DNA from: Tolumonas auensis DSM 9187
GTDB taxonomy: Bacteria; Pseudomonadota; Gammaproteobacteria; Enterobacterales; Aeromonadaceae
Direction of reading: 5' to 3'
Assembly (NCBI RefSeq): GCF_000023065.1
Contig: NC_012691.1
Span: 1,842,501-1,906,500 of the forward strand
DNA: 64,000 nt
The first letter of the stretch is position 1. Every line of letters starts with the position of its first letter. The notes beneath the pieces were generated by a model that made no database searches, was not told where the DNA came from, and worked only from the letters and a program-made list of their open reading frames with translations. Shown here in pieces: positions 19,039 to 29,388 of this stretch. The translations under genes were made by a program, and so were the position numbers.

Positions 19039-20438
19039 ATAACACTGAGTTAGAAAGCTTAATCCGCACTATTCTGACTGAACAGCTCACGCCTTCCGCT
19101 ACGGACACGCCTGCATGTACCGCTTCGTCTGTTGCACTGTTTGATGATGTGGACAGTGCCATCTGTGCAGCGCATGCCGCCTTCCTGCGTTATCAGGAAG
19201 CACCGTTAAAAACCCGCAGTGCCATTATTGCCGCCATTCGTGCTGAGATTGCGCCCTGCCTGTCTGAACTGGCAGAACGTGCTGCCGCAGAAACCGGTAT
19301 GGGCAACACCGCCGACAAGATCCTGAAAAACAAAGCGGCACTGGAAAATACTCCCGGTATCGAAGATTTGAAAACAACTGCTCTGACCGGTGATGAAGGT
19401 ATGGTGTTGTTTGAATACTCTCCGTTTGGGGTAGTTGGTGCCGTGGCGCCAAGCACAAATCCGACCGAAACCATTATCAATAACAGCATCAGTATGCTGG
19501 CCGCCGGAAATGCGATCTATTTCAGCCCGCATCCCGGTGCAAAAAATATCTCTTTGTGGTTAATCCAGAAAATGGAAGAGATCGCCTTCAAAGTCTGCGG
19601 TATCCACAATCTGATCGTGACGGTCAAAGAGCCGACTTTTGAAGCCACCCAGCAAATGATGGCACATGACAAAATCGCGTTGTTAGCCATCACCGGTGGC
19701 CCCGGTATCGTGAATATGGGGCTGAAAAGCGGGAAAAAAGTGATTGGTGCCGGCGCCGGTAATCCGCCTTGTCTGGTGGATGAAACCGCAGAGATCGTCA
19801 AAGCCGCACAAGACATCGTCGCGGGAGCCTCTTTTGACTACAACCTGCCCTGCATCGCAGAAAAAAGCGTGATTGCCGTTGATTGCATCGCCGATCAACT
19901 GATTCAGCAAATGCGCGAATTCGGCGCCATGCAGATCACGGATCCTCAACAAATCGCGCAGTTACGCGAAGTCTGCATTCAGAAAGGTGCGGCTAATAAG
20001 AGCCTGGTCGGCAAAAGCCCGGCAACGATTCTGGCAGCCGCAGGTATTCCCTGCCCGGCCAAAGAACCGCGACTGATCATTCTGGAAGTCCCGGCCAATG
20101 ACCCGTTTGTTGTTACCGAACAACTGATGCCGGTGCTGCCGATTGTTCGCGTTGATAACTTTGAACAAGGCCTGCAGCTGGCACTGAAAGTGGAAGATGG
20201 CCTGCACCATACGGCCATGATGCATTCACAGAATGTTTCCCGCCTGAACAAGGCTGCACATCTGATGCAAACTTCAATTTTCGTGAAAAACGGCCCTTCC
20301 TACGCAGGAATTGGTGTGGGAGCAGAAGGATTCACCACCTTCACCATTGCCACCCCGACCGGCGAAGGCACCACATCAGCCCGCACGTTCGGTCGCTTAC
20401 GCCGCTGTGTACTGACCAATGGCTTTTCAATTCGCTAA
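19035..20438 (+). CDS. pduP: PduP, CoA-acylating propionaldehyde dehydrogenase
   Basis: 467 residues. The N-terminal helix MNNTELESLIRTILTEQL is the encapsulation peptide. The catalytic cysteine is C273 in FDYNLPCIAEKS, and the cofactor loop GAGAGNPPCLVDE lies near residues 238-250. It oxidises propionaldehyde to propionyl-CoA with NAD+. It overlaps pduO by 4 bases and is followed by pduQ, its NAD+-regenerating partner. Confidence 0.97.
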   Translation: MNNTELESLIRTILTEQLTPSATDTPACTASSVALFDDVDSAICAAHAAFLRYQEAPLKTRSAIIAAIRAEIAPCLSELAERAAAETGMGNTADKILKNKAALENTPGIEDLKTTALTGDEGMVLFEYSPFGVVGAVAPSTNPTETIINNSISMLAAGNAIYFSPHPGAKNISLWLIQKMEEIAFKVCGIHNLIVTVKEPTFEATQQMMAHDKIALLAITGGPGIVNMGLKSGKKVIGAGAGNPPCLVDETAEIVKAAQDIVAGASFDYNLPCIAEKSVIAVDCIADQLIQQMREFGAMQITDPQQIAQLREVCIQKGAANKSLVGKSPATILAAAGIPCPAKEPRLIILEVPANDPFVVTEQLMPVLPIVRVDNFEQGLQLALKVEDGLHHTAMMHSQNVSRLNKAAHLMQTSIFVKNGPSYAGIGVGAEGFTTFTIATPTGEGTTSARTFGRLRRCVLTNGFSIR

Positions 20439-20459
20439 GTTCTGATGAGGCATGAATAA

Positions 20460-21575
20460 ATGAACAAGTTTTTAGTCAGTACGAAAATCTACAGTGGTAT
20501 TAACAGTCTGGATGTACTGAAGCGGTTTAACGGGAAAAAGATCTGGGTCGTCTGTGACAGTTTTTTAGCCAAAAGTCCGGCGTATACACGGCTCGAAACT
20601 CTGTTAGCGCCGCAAAATGAGGTTCATTTATTCAGCGATATCACGCCTGATCCCAGCATTGCCATTGTGGTGGCCGGGATCACCCAATTCAACGCGGTTA
20701 CACCCGACATCGTCATCGGTTTTGGCGGTGGTTCAGCTATTGATGCCGCCAAAGCCATTGTTTATTTCGCGCGTCAGCAAGGACGGGATATCGAAACCTG
20801 TATTGCCATCCCGACCACCAGTGGTACTGGTTCAGAAGTGACCAGTGCAACGGTGATCAGTGATCCGGAAAAAGGCATTAAATATCCGATTTTTGAAGAC
20901 AGCATCTATCCGGATATCGCGATCCTTGATCCGTCACTGGTCGTGACTGTGCCACCCGCGATCACCGCCAATACCGGGATGGATGTACTGACCCATGCAC
21001 TGGAGGCCTATGTATCAAAAGGCGCGAGCGATTTTACCGATGCACTGGCTGAAAAAGCCGTGCAACTCGTCTTCCGTTATCTGCCGACTGCCTGTGTTAA
21101 AGGTGATTGCCTGCAAACCCGCAGCAAAATGCACAATGCCTCTGCGATGGCAGGTATGGCATTCAGTCAGGCCGGATTGGGGCTGAATCACGCGATTGCG
21201 CATCAGTTTGGCGGTCAGTTTCACATCGCGCATGGTCTGGCTAACTCGTTATTACTGACGCAGGTAATCAGCTTTAATGCTGCCAGTGATGTTCGTGCCC
21301 TGAAACGCTACGCCAGTATGGCCAAACATTGTCTGTTCTGTGCGCAGGATGCCAGTGATAAAACAGCACTTAATCAGCTACTCAATCATATCCGTCAGTT
21401 ACAGAAACAGATCGGTATCGTCACTTCGTTACATGCGCTGAAAATCAGCGAAAAACAGGTGCGTAGCTGTTTACCCGACATTATTGCGGCGACACAGGCT
21501 GACAGCACATTAAAAACCAACCCTTGTCCGATTACAGATATTGAAATCAGCCGGATTGTAGAGGCTATTCTATGA
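20460..21575 (+). CDS. pduQ: PduQ, 1-propanol dehydrogenase (iron-dependent)
   Basis: 371 residues, a group III iron alcohol dehydrogenase. The NAD-binding GFGGGSAIDAAKA lies near residues 83-95, and the metal-binding histidines are in GLGLNHAIAHQFGGQFHIAHG near residue 240 (core NHAIAHQ...HIAH). It reduces propionaldehyde to 1-propanol and regenerates NAD+ for PduP. It overlaps pduS by 4 bases. Confidence 0.95.
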   Translation: MNKFLVSTKIYSGINSLDVLKRFNGKKIWVVCDSFLAKSPAYTRLETLLAPQNEVHLFSDITPDPSIAIVVAGITQFNAVTPDIVIGFGGGSAIDAAKAIVYFARQQGRDIETCIAIPTTSGTGSEVTSATVISDPEKGIKYPIFEDSIYPDIAILDPSLVVTVPPAITANTGMDVLTHALEAYVSKGASDFTDALAEKAVQLVFRYLPTACVKGDCLQTRSKMHNASAMAGMAFSQAGLGLNHAIAHQFGGQFHIAHGLANSLLLTQVISFNAASDVRALKRYASMAKHCLFCAQDASDKTALNQLLNHIRQLQKQIGIVTSLHALKISEKQVRSCLPDIIAATQADSTLKTNPCPITDIEISRIVEAIL

Positions 21576-22951
21576 GCGGATCTGCCGTTATTTTGCAGGA
21601 ACAACAAATCCGGGCAGTTCTTCAATCACTTGATCTGAATACACTTCCGGAAAAAGTACGTCAGGCCGGTATCGTCGGTGCCGGTGGCGCCGGATTTCCT
21701 GCCTATGTGAAATTGCAGGCAAAAGCAGAGATCTATCTGGTCAATGCTGCTGAATGTGAACCCATGCTGAAAGTCGATCAGCAACTGATGACTCAACATG
21801 CCAGTCAGCTTATCCGCGGATTACGTTATGGCATGGCGGCGACAGGTGCCAGAGAAGGCATTATTGCGCTGAAAGCAAAATATCAGCCGGCCATTGCCGC
21901 GCTGGAGCCACTGTTACCAGAAAACGTACGAATCCACATTCTGCCTGATGTCTATCCTGCCGGTGATGAAGTCATCACCATCTGGCAGGCCACCGGACGC
22001 CGGGTTCCCCCTGCTGCATTACCCATCAGTATCGGCGTAGTCGTCAATAATGTGCAGACACTGCTTAATCTTGCTGCCGCATTAGAAACAGAAACACCGG
22101 TGACTCACCGGACCCTGACCATCAACGGTGCGGTACGGAATCCAATGACTGTGACGGTTCCGCTGGGAGTGACATTACGCGATGTATTAACGCTCGCAGG
22201 AGGAGCCACCATCCCTGATCCGGCGTTTATCAACGGCGGGCCGATGATGGGAAAACTGGTCACAGATCTGGATGCGCCAGTTACCAAAACCACCGGTGGT
22301 TTACTGGTTCTTCCGGAAGATCATCTCATCATTCAGCGCCGGAAACGCAGTGATGATGCCATTCTGAATATGGCAAAAACAGTGTGTGAACAATGCGGTT
22401 TATGCACCGAACTCTGTCCGCGGCACATCATTGGTCATGAGCTACCACCCCATCTGCTGGTGCGGGCAATGAATTATCAGCAGGTGGCAACACCATCCAT
22501 TCTGTTATCCGCACTCACCTGCTCCGAATGCAGCGTTTGTGAGAGTTACGCCTGTCCGGTGGAAATTTCACCGATGCGGATCAATCAGTTGCTGAAAAAA
22601 CAACTCCGTCAGCAAGGTGCGCGGTATCAGGGCGAATTACGCCAGCAGGATCCGATGGCGGAATACCGCATGGTTCCGATCAAACGGCTGATTTCCCGCC
22701 TGAATCTTGAACCGTATTACCACGAAGCACCGTTCACGGACCTGTCATGGCAACCGGAAAGCGTCACGCTGCCACTGCAGCAACATATCGGTGTCGCAGC
22801 TGAAGCCATTGTTCAGCCCGGCGATCAGGTTGTAACCGGCCAGTGTATTGCCAACCCAAAAGCAGATGCATTGAGTGTTGGCATTCACGCCAGCATCAGT
22901 GGCCGGATTACCAGCGTCACGCCGGCAAGTATCACCATTAACCGAGGATAA
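21572..22951 (+). CDS. pduS: PduS, cobalamin reductase (RnfC-like flavoprotein)
   Basis: 459 residues. The N-terminal glycine loop GIVGAGGAGFPAYVK near residues 33-47 is the NADH/FMN region of RnfC/Nqo1-type proteins. Two cysteine motifs follow, CEQCGLCTELCPRH near residue 270 and CSECSVCESYACP near residue 313, typical of two [4Fe-4S] clusters. It reduces cob(II)alamin for PduO. It overlaps pduQ and ends 3 bases before pduT, whose own Fe-S cluster is thought to pass electrons. Confidence 0.95.
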   Translation: MSGSAVILQEQQIRAVLQSLDLNTLPEKVRQAGIVGAGGAGFPAYVKLQAKAEIYLVNAAECEPMLKVDQQLMTQHASQLIRGLRYGMAATGAREGIIALKAKYQPAIAALEPLLPENVRIHILPDVYPAGDEVITIWQATGRRVPPAALPISIGVVVNNVQTLLNLAAALETETPVTHRTLTINGAVRNPMTVTVPLGVTLRDVLTLAGGATIPDPAFINGGPMMGKLVTDLDAPVTKTTGGLLVLPEDHLIIQRRKRSDDAILNMAKTVCEQCGLCTELCPRHIIGHELPPHLLVRAMNYQQVATPSILLSALTCSECSVCESYACPVEISPMRINQLLKKQLRQQGARYQGELRQQDPMAEYRMVPIKRLISRLNLEPYYHEAPFTDLSWQPESVTLPLQQHIGVAAEAIVQPGDQVVTGQCIANPKADALSVGIHASISGRITSVTPASITINRG

Positions 22952-22954
22952 AGC

Positions 22955-23503
22955 ATGTATCACGCAATTGGTCTGGTCGAATTAAACAGTATCGCCAAAG
23001 GCATTCAGGTCACTGATGTCATGCTCAAAAGTGCCAATGTGGATCTGTTGAGTGCAAAAACCATCTGCCCCGGTAAATACATCGTGATGGTGGGTGGTGA
23101 AATCGCGGCCGTACAGCAATCAGTACTGAACGGTGAGCACGAAGGCAGTCACATGAAAGTAGACAGCTTTGTCTTGCCCAATGTACATGCCTCCGTTTTA
23201 CCTGCCATCAGCGGTGTTACTCCGGTAAATAAACGGCAATCGCTGGGCGTAGTTGAAACCTACAGTGTTGCAGCCTGCATTGCTGCCGCAGATTGTGCCG
23301 TCAAAGCGGCCAACGTTACGCTGGTACGGGTCCATATGGCCTTCGGGATCGGCGGTAAATGTTATCTCGTGCTGAATGGCGATATTGCCGATGCCACAAC
23401 AGCAGTAAAAGCCGCCAGCCAGAGTGCCGGAGAAAAAGGGCTGCTGGTACATAGCATGGTGATAGCCAAACCCCATGACGCCCTCTGGCAACAGTTAATC
23501 TAA
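22955..23503 (+). CDS. pduT: PduT, trimeric shell protein with Fe-S site
   Basis: 182 residues with two BMC domains (1-90 and 95-182). The cysteine in [16 protein letters not shown] near residue 38 corresponds to the one that, in a trimer, holds a [4Fe-4S] cluster at the pore of Salmonella PduT. The second domain begins [18 protein letters not shown]. It is a likely electron conduit across the shell, next to the redox protein PduS. Confidence 0.95.
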   Translation: MYHAIGLVELNSIAKGIQVTDVMLKSANVDLLSAKTICPGKYIVMVGGEIAAVQQSVLNGEHEGSHMKVDSFVLPNVHASVLPAISGVTPVNKRQSLGVVETYSVAACIAAADCAVKAANVTLVRVHMAFGIGGKCYLVLNGDIADATTAVKAASQSAGEKGLLVHSMVIAKPHDALWQQLI

Positions 23504-23521
23504 TCGGACGAAGGTGGTTTT

Positions 23522-23875
23522 ATGCTGGAACAGTTTCAAACCAAAGAGCGTGTTATTCAGGAATATGTACCGGGGAAACAGATCACGCTGGCACATCTGA
23601 TCGCCAATCCGAATAAAGAACTCTACAAAAAACTCGGGCTGAATGAAGCCGCCAGTGCTATCGGCATCTTAACAATCACACCGAGTGAAGGTGCCATCAT
23701 TGCCAGCGATATCGCCACCAAATCCGGTGCTGTCACGATCGGCTTTATCGATCGATTCACAGGTGCCGTCATCATCACCGGTGATGTCTCTGCCATCGAA
23801 TATGCCTTACGGCAGGTCATTCACGTTCTGGGTGACATGATGAAATTCAGCGCCTGCGAATTAACGCGGACATAA
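23522..23875 (+). CDS. pduU: PduU, circularly permuted shell protein
   Basis: 117 residues. The N-terminal [19 protein letters not shown] and the core [20 protein letters not shown] identify PduU, a BMC-domain protein with permuted secondary structure and an extra beta-barrel. In Salmonella it anchors PduV on the outer shell face. An AAGGTGG ribosome site precedes it. Confidence 0.95.
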   Translation: MLEQFQTKERVIQEYVPGKQITLAHLIANPNKELYKKLGLNEAASAIGILTITPSEGAIIASDIATKSGAVTIGFIDRFTGAVIITGDVSAIEYALRQVIHVLGDMMKFSACELTRT

Positions 23876-23877
23876 CC

Positions 23878-24309
23878 ATGATGAAACGAATCATGCTTAT
23901 CGGACAAAGCCAGTGCGGCAAAACGTCATTGCTGCAACGCCTGCAGGGTGAGCCCATGCAGTATCAGAAAACACAGGCGCTCGGTTATTTCGACTGCGCC
24001 ATCGATACGCCCGGTGAATATCTGGAGAACCGCTGCCTTTACAGTGCATTGATCACCACCTCGTGCGATGCCGACATTATTGCTCTTGTCCAGAGTGCCG
24101 ACTGCCAGCAAGGCTTTTTTGCGCCGATGTTTGCTACCGCATTCAACAAGCCGGTGATCGGCATTATTACCAAAGCCGATACCGCAAAAGATGAAGCCGC
24201 CTTGTCATTCGCGACTAACCAGCTCAGACAAGCAGGTGCCGAATACTTGTTCGTTACGTCCTCAATAACCGGAGATGGTATTTCACCGCTCCTGGACTAT
24301 CTCAATTAA
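23878..24309 (+). CDS. pduV: PduV, EutP/PduV-family small GTPase
   Basis: 143 residues. The P-loop GQSQCGKTSLLQRL lies at residues 9-22 and the G4 motif TKAD near residue 100. It is a Ras-like P-loop protein that associates with the compartment through PduU and has been linked to its movement in the cell. Its start is two bases after the pduU stop; either of two adjacent ATGs may be used. Confidence 0.92.
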   Translation: MMKRIMLIGQSQCGKTSLLQRLQGEPMQYQKTQALGYFDCAIDTPGEYLENRCLYSALITTSCDADIIALVQSADCQQGFFAPMFATAFNKPVIGIITKADTAKDEAALSFATNQLRQAGAEYLFVTSSITGDGISPLLDYLN

Positions 24310-25509
<1,200 letters not shown>

Positions 25510-25512
25510 ATT

Positions 25513-26295
25513 ATGAAAGGTAAAGTATGGTTAGTAGGCGCCGGCCCCGGAGATGCATCCCTGATTACAGTAAAAGGACTGCATTGTATCCGTAATGCAG
25601 ATGTACTGGTCTACGATCGGCTGGTTTGCCGTGAATTGCTGGAAGAAGCCAGTGCAGATTGCGAGCTGATTAATGTCGGAAAAACCCCGAACAATCACCC
25701 GATCCCTCAGGATGAAATTAACCAGATCCTGGTAGCTCAGGCTTTAATGGGGCGTGAGGTTGTACGTCTTAAAGGCGGTGATCCTTATGTATTTGGCCGT
25801 GGTGGCGAAGAAGTCGAAACGCTGGCCAAAGTCGGTATTCCGTTTGAAGTGGTACCCGGCATTACCTCTGCGATTGGCGGATTAGCCTACGCCGGTATTC
25901 CGGTTACTCACCGGGATCATGCCTCTTCATTTCATGTGATTACCGGACATTTACAGCAAGGGAAAGAGCCGCAGGATTGGGCAACTTTAGCCAGATTACA
26001 GGGCACACTGGTCATTCTGATGGGGATGTCGCAGATTGATACGATTTGCGCTCAGTTGATCGAACACGGTAAACCGGCCGATACCCCTGCCGCTGCGGTA
26101 ATGTATGCCAGCCGCAATGTTCAGCAATCCGCCGCCGGGACACTGGCGACTTTACCGGAAGATGTCATCCGTGCCGGCATTAAAGCACCGGCGTTGATCG
26201 TGATCGGTGAGGTGGTACAGCTACAGTCATTGCTGCAATTTACGCCAACCGCGATGCAATTAAATGAAATCGCAGGCATTAGTGAGATAGCATAG
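25513..26295 (+). CDS. cobA: Uroporphyrinogen-III C-methyltransferase (SUMT)
   Basis: 260 residues, a stand-alone methylase without the CysG oxidase/ferrochelatase half. WLVGAGPGDASLITVKG lies at residues 6-22, VRLKGGDPYVFGRGGEE near residue 83 and VVPGITSAIG near residue 112. It adds methyl groups at C2 and C7 of uroporphyrinogen III to give precorrin-2, the entry to B12 and siroheme. It lies 3 bases after pduW. Placing it in the pdu transcript supplies precursor for the cbi operon 19 kb away. Confidence 0.93.
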   Translation: MKGKVWLVGAGPGDASLITVKGLHCIRNADVLVYDRLVCRELLEEASADCELINVGKTPNNHPIPQDEINQILVAQALMGREVVRLKGGDPYVFGRGGEEVETLAKVGIPFEVVPGITSAIGGLAYAGIPVTHRDHASSFHVITGHLQQGKEPQDWATLARLQGTLVILMGMSQIDTICAQLIEHGKPADTPAAAVMYASRNVQQSAAGTLATLPEDVIRAGIKAPALIVIGEVVQLQSLLQFTPTAMQLNEIAGISEIA

Positions 26296-26328
26296 TCACT
26301 TACGGTTGCAGGAAAGGGATCAACACAG

Positions 26329-27408
26329 ATGGCGAAAAGCGGTCAGCACGGCGGTAACGTGCTGGAAATAGCGGAGAAATATGGTCTGAATGTCAGTGAT
26401 ATTCTGGATTTCAGTGCCAATATTAACCCCTTGGGAATGCCTGATTCATTAAAGCAGGCGATTATCGGGCACCTTTCCCTGGCCGAACGCTATCCTGACA
26501 TCGAATACCGCCAGTTGCATGCTGCACTGGCAAGGCATAACGCCTGCCCGCAGTCATGGGTACTGGCCGGTAACGGCGCCACTGAGTTGATCTTTGCACT
26601 GGTACAACAGATCAAACCGGAAAAAGCGATGTTGCTGGTTCCGGGATTTGCCGAATACCGTCGTGCACTGGAGCGGGCCGGTTGTGAGATCGTCAATTAT
26701 CCGTTGTTTGAAGAAGAAGATTTTCAACCCAACGAACGGTTACTGACGGCGCTTACTGATGATTTGGATTGTCTGTTCTTATGCACTCCGAATAACCCGA
26801 CAGGTCAGCAACCGGACAAATCGCTCCTTCAGGCTATCGCGGCGGTTTGTCATCAGAAACAGATCGCGCTGATTGTCGATGAATCCTTTATTGATTTTCT
26901 TCCGCATGAAACCGGTATGGTGCCTTTGCTGGCAGATTATCCCAATCTGTATGTACTGCGTTCATTAACGAAATTTTTTGCCATTCCGGGCCTGCGCCTG
27001 GGTTATCTGCTAAGTGCCAACACGGCTGCAGTTTCACAAATGCGCGATTACCGGGAACCCTGGACCATCAACGCCTTTGCCGCACTGGCCGGTGAAGTGA
27101 TTTTGGGTGATCGGGAATATATTCAGGCAACGCATCGCTGGCTGGCTGCAGAACAAAGACACCTGTTTAATGCCCTGAATGCCCTGCCCGGCTTACGTGT
27201 CTGGCGACCTGCTGCGAACTACATCTTTTTTCACTGTCTGCGTGACAATCTTGATCTGCAGAAAGCACTGCTACAGCACCATATTTTGATCCGTCATTGC
27301 GCCAATTATCCGGGATTAACCGCTAACCATTACCGTGTGGCGATAAAAAGTCCGGAAGATAATGTCAGGCTGATCCGGGCGATGCAGCAGGTATTTACCG
27401 ATGGCTGA
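26329..27408 (+). CDS. cobD: CobD, L-threonine-O-3-phosphate decarboxylase
   Basis: 359 residues, a PLP enzyme of the class II aminotransferase fold related to HisC. It starts GQHGGNVLEIAEKYGL and carries DFSANINPLGMP near residue 30, CTPNNPTGQ near residue 150 and the likely PLP lysine in RSLTKFFAIPGLRLGY near residue 213. It makes (R)-1-amino-2-propanol phosphate, the arm attached by CbiB. It overlaps pduX by 8 bases. HisC is the alternative, but hisC is present at 61082. Confidence 0.92.
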   Translation: MAKSGQHGGNVLEIAEKYGLNVSDILDFSANINPLGMPDSLKQAIIGHLSLAERYPDIEYRQLHAALARHNACPQSWVLAGNGATELIFALVQQIKPEKAMLLVPGFAEYRRALERAGCEIVNYPLFEEEDFQPNERLLTALTDDLDCLFLCTPNNPTGQQPDKSLLQAIAAVCHQKQIALIVDESFIDFLPHETGMVPLLADYPNLYVLRSLTKFFAIPGLRLGYLLSANTAAVSQMRDYREPWTINAFAALAGEVILGDREYIQATHRWLAAEQRHLFNALNALPGLRVWRPAANYIFFHCLRDNLDLQKALLQHHILIRHCANYPGLTANHYRVAIKSPEDNVRLIRAMQQVFTDG

Positions 27409-28261
27409 GGCATCCTGTCCGGCATCCTGCGGTGAATTCATTCAGGGTTGGATCAATGGTGGAGAAAAACTGATCTCCTGCCCTATTAACTGGTTCAGTA
27501 CAGTCGAAGTAACTGAGGGCACACCTGAATCCAGTGAACGCCCGCGGATGCGTCAGGCCCTCAGAATTGTATTGAAAGCTGTTGGATACTCAGATGATGT
27601 CAGTAAATTACTGCGTATCCGCTTTGATTCGACGATCCCTGTCGCCAAAGGAATGGCCAGCAGTACAGCTGATATCGCAGCAACTATTGTTGCTACTGCA
27701 CGGTTATTAAAAAAACGACTATCAGAGCAGGAAATCGCCAATATTTGCCTTCAGATAGAACCTACCGACAGCACTATTTTCGAGGCGCTCACCTTATTTG
27801 ATCATAACAATGGTAAGACGCAAATCGGCCACAACTGGTCGCCGAAATTGGATATTCTGATTCTGGAAAGTGATGCCCGGCTGATAACGGCTGATTACCA
27901 TCAGATTGATCGCCGGCAGACATTACTGGCAAATGCAGAGAAGCTGGAAAAAGCCTGGTGTTATTTTCAGGAAGCAGCTCAAAACAACAATCTATATAAA
28001 TTGGGTGAAGCAACCACATTGAGCGCGGAAGCCAGTCAGCAGATCTTACCCAAACCGGCATTTCATGATCTGATGCAATTAGTTGATAAGCATAATCTTT
28101 ATGGTTTGAATGTCGCACATAGCGGCACAGTGGTAGGCCTATTATTTGATAACCGACAGCACGATGTTGAAAAAATCATGTCAGAGGTTAAAAGTTCATA
28201 TTTGAACAGACACTACCCGCAGCAACATTATTGTTTATTGGCTGCGGGCGGTATCAGATAA
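27401..28261 (+). CDS. pduX: PduX, L-threonine kinase (GHMP family)
   Basis: 286 residues. The N-terminal SCPASCGEFIQGWINGGEKL resembles the GHMP start, and VAKGMASSTADIAAT near residues 80-94 is the GHMP phosphate loop. It phosphorylates L-threonine for CobD, and the overlap of the two genes supports a direct two-step handoff. It is the last gene of the operon. Its stop lies one base from the stop of the converging GH43 gene, with no terminator hairpin visible between. Confidence 0.93.
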   Translation: MAEASCPASCGEFIQGWINGGEKLISCPINWFSTVEVTEGTPESSERPRMRQALRIVLKAVGYSDDVSKLLRIRFDSTIPVAKGMASSTADIAATIVATARLLKKRLSEQEIANICLQIEPTDSTIFEALTLFDHNNGKTQIGHNWSPKLDILILESDARLITADYHQIDRRQTLLANAEKLEKAWCYFQEAAQNNNLYKLGEATTLSAEASQQILPKPAFHDLMQLVDKHNLYGLNVAHSGTVVGLLFDNRQHDVEKIMSEVKSSYLNRHYPQQHYCLLAAGGIR

Positions 28262-28262
28262 T

Positions 28263-29222
28263 TCACTCTATTGATAATTGCGTTTGCGGCGAACCAAATA
28301 CCGGAAAGCCCTCTTCACTCCAGCTTAATGTCTGAATACAGGTATGACGATTCGGATCCCATAATGGATCACCTTCTATTTCAGTATAATTCCGGGCGTG
28401 ATAGACCAGTAAATCCTGCTTACCATCTTTCGTTTGCGTGAAACTATTATGCCCCGGCCCGAAAATTCGTTTTTCCCATGATGTCTGAAATACGGGTTCC
28501 GGATTCTTATGCCAGTTTTCCGGATTCAACAGATCAGCATTCTGATCGGCGTATAACAGCCCCATGCAATAGTTTTCATCGGTGGCACTGGCGGAATAAC
28601 TGATAAAGATCCGGCCATTGCGTTTTAGCACTGAAGGCCCTTCATTGACCCAAAAACCGCGGGTTTCCCAGTCAAATTCCGGCTTGCTCAATAATACCGG
28701 TTCAGAAAGTAGCTCTGTCGGGCTTTTCATTTGAGCAATATAAAGACTTGAATTACCACGGATATCCGGATGTTTTTGTGCCCAAACATAATAGAGCTTA
28801 TTGTCGTGAGTGAAGGTGGTGGCATCCAGACAGAATGCATTAATTCCTGAGTCTACCTGACCTAAAAAACGCCATTCCCCTTCCAGCGGATTTTCACTTT
28901 CATTTCCAATCACATACATACGATGCTGAAAAGCTGCATCTTTTATTTCCCGGTTCGGTGCTGCGGCAAAATAGATATACCAGTGGTTATTAATATAATG
29001 AATTTCCGGAGCCCAGATCAGATCACTGCATGGCCCTGTTTCTGGTTTGGTCCAGGCGGTGATAATTTCATTCGTGGTGCTTAATTCAGCTAACTCCCGG
29101 GAACGTCGCAATTCAATACGATCATATTCCGGGACGGAAGCCGTGAAATAGTAATAACCATCCGTATGCAGATAAATATGCGGATCAGCTCTTTGTTCAA
29201 TAACCGGGTTCATGATTTTCAT
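28263..29222 (-). CDS. GH43-family glycosidase, probable arabinan/arabinoside hydrolase
   Basis: 319 residues, no signal peptide, so probably cytoplasmic. Five-bladed propeller family GH43: likely general base D13 (ADPHIY), pKa-modulating D133 (CLDATTF) and acid E194 (WVNEGPSVL). WAPEIHYINNHWYIYFAA near residues 70-87 is typical of arabinofuranosidase members. Its operon mates (GH51, importer) favour L-arabinosyl substrates; beta-xylosides are an alternative. ACGGAG lies 9 bases before the ATG. Confidence 0.82.
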   Translation of the reverse strand: MKIMNPVIEQRADPHIYLHTDGYYYFTASVPEYDRIELRRSRELAELSTTNEIITAWTKPETGPCSDLIWAPEIHYINNHWYIYFAAAPNREIKDAAFQHRMYVIGNESENPLEGEWRFLGQVDSGINAFCLDATTFTHDNKLYYVWAQKHPDIRGNSSLYIAQMKSPTELLSEPVLLSKPEFDWETRGFWVNEGPSVLKRNGRIFISYSASATDENYCMGLLYADQNADLLNPENWHKNPEPVFQTSWEKRIFGPGHNSFTQTKDGKQDLLVYHARNYTEIEGDPLWDPNRHTCIQTLSWSEEGFPVFGSPQTQLSIE

Positions 29223-29257
29223 GTTTATAACTCCGTTGCCTAAAACAAAATAAAACA

Positions 29258-29270
29258 GATGAAATTCATC
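29258..29270. promoter_or_regulatory. 13-bp palindrome upstream of the GH43 gene
   Basis: GATGAA-A-TTCATC is a perfect inverted repeat 36 bases before the GH43 start. It might be an operator for a private promoter, but no supporting second copy was found. Nothing else is recognisable between the LacI-type gene and GH43 (29223-29388). Confidence 0.25.
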
Positions 29271-29388
29271 AAGTTCGCAGTAAATCTAAATATGTTATGT
29301 GTATATCCTGAATTCAGAGCGCACGAATCCCGCGCCGGAATAAGACGCAAAAATTAATCAGACTAAATTCAGAAGGTGGATCTACCGT

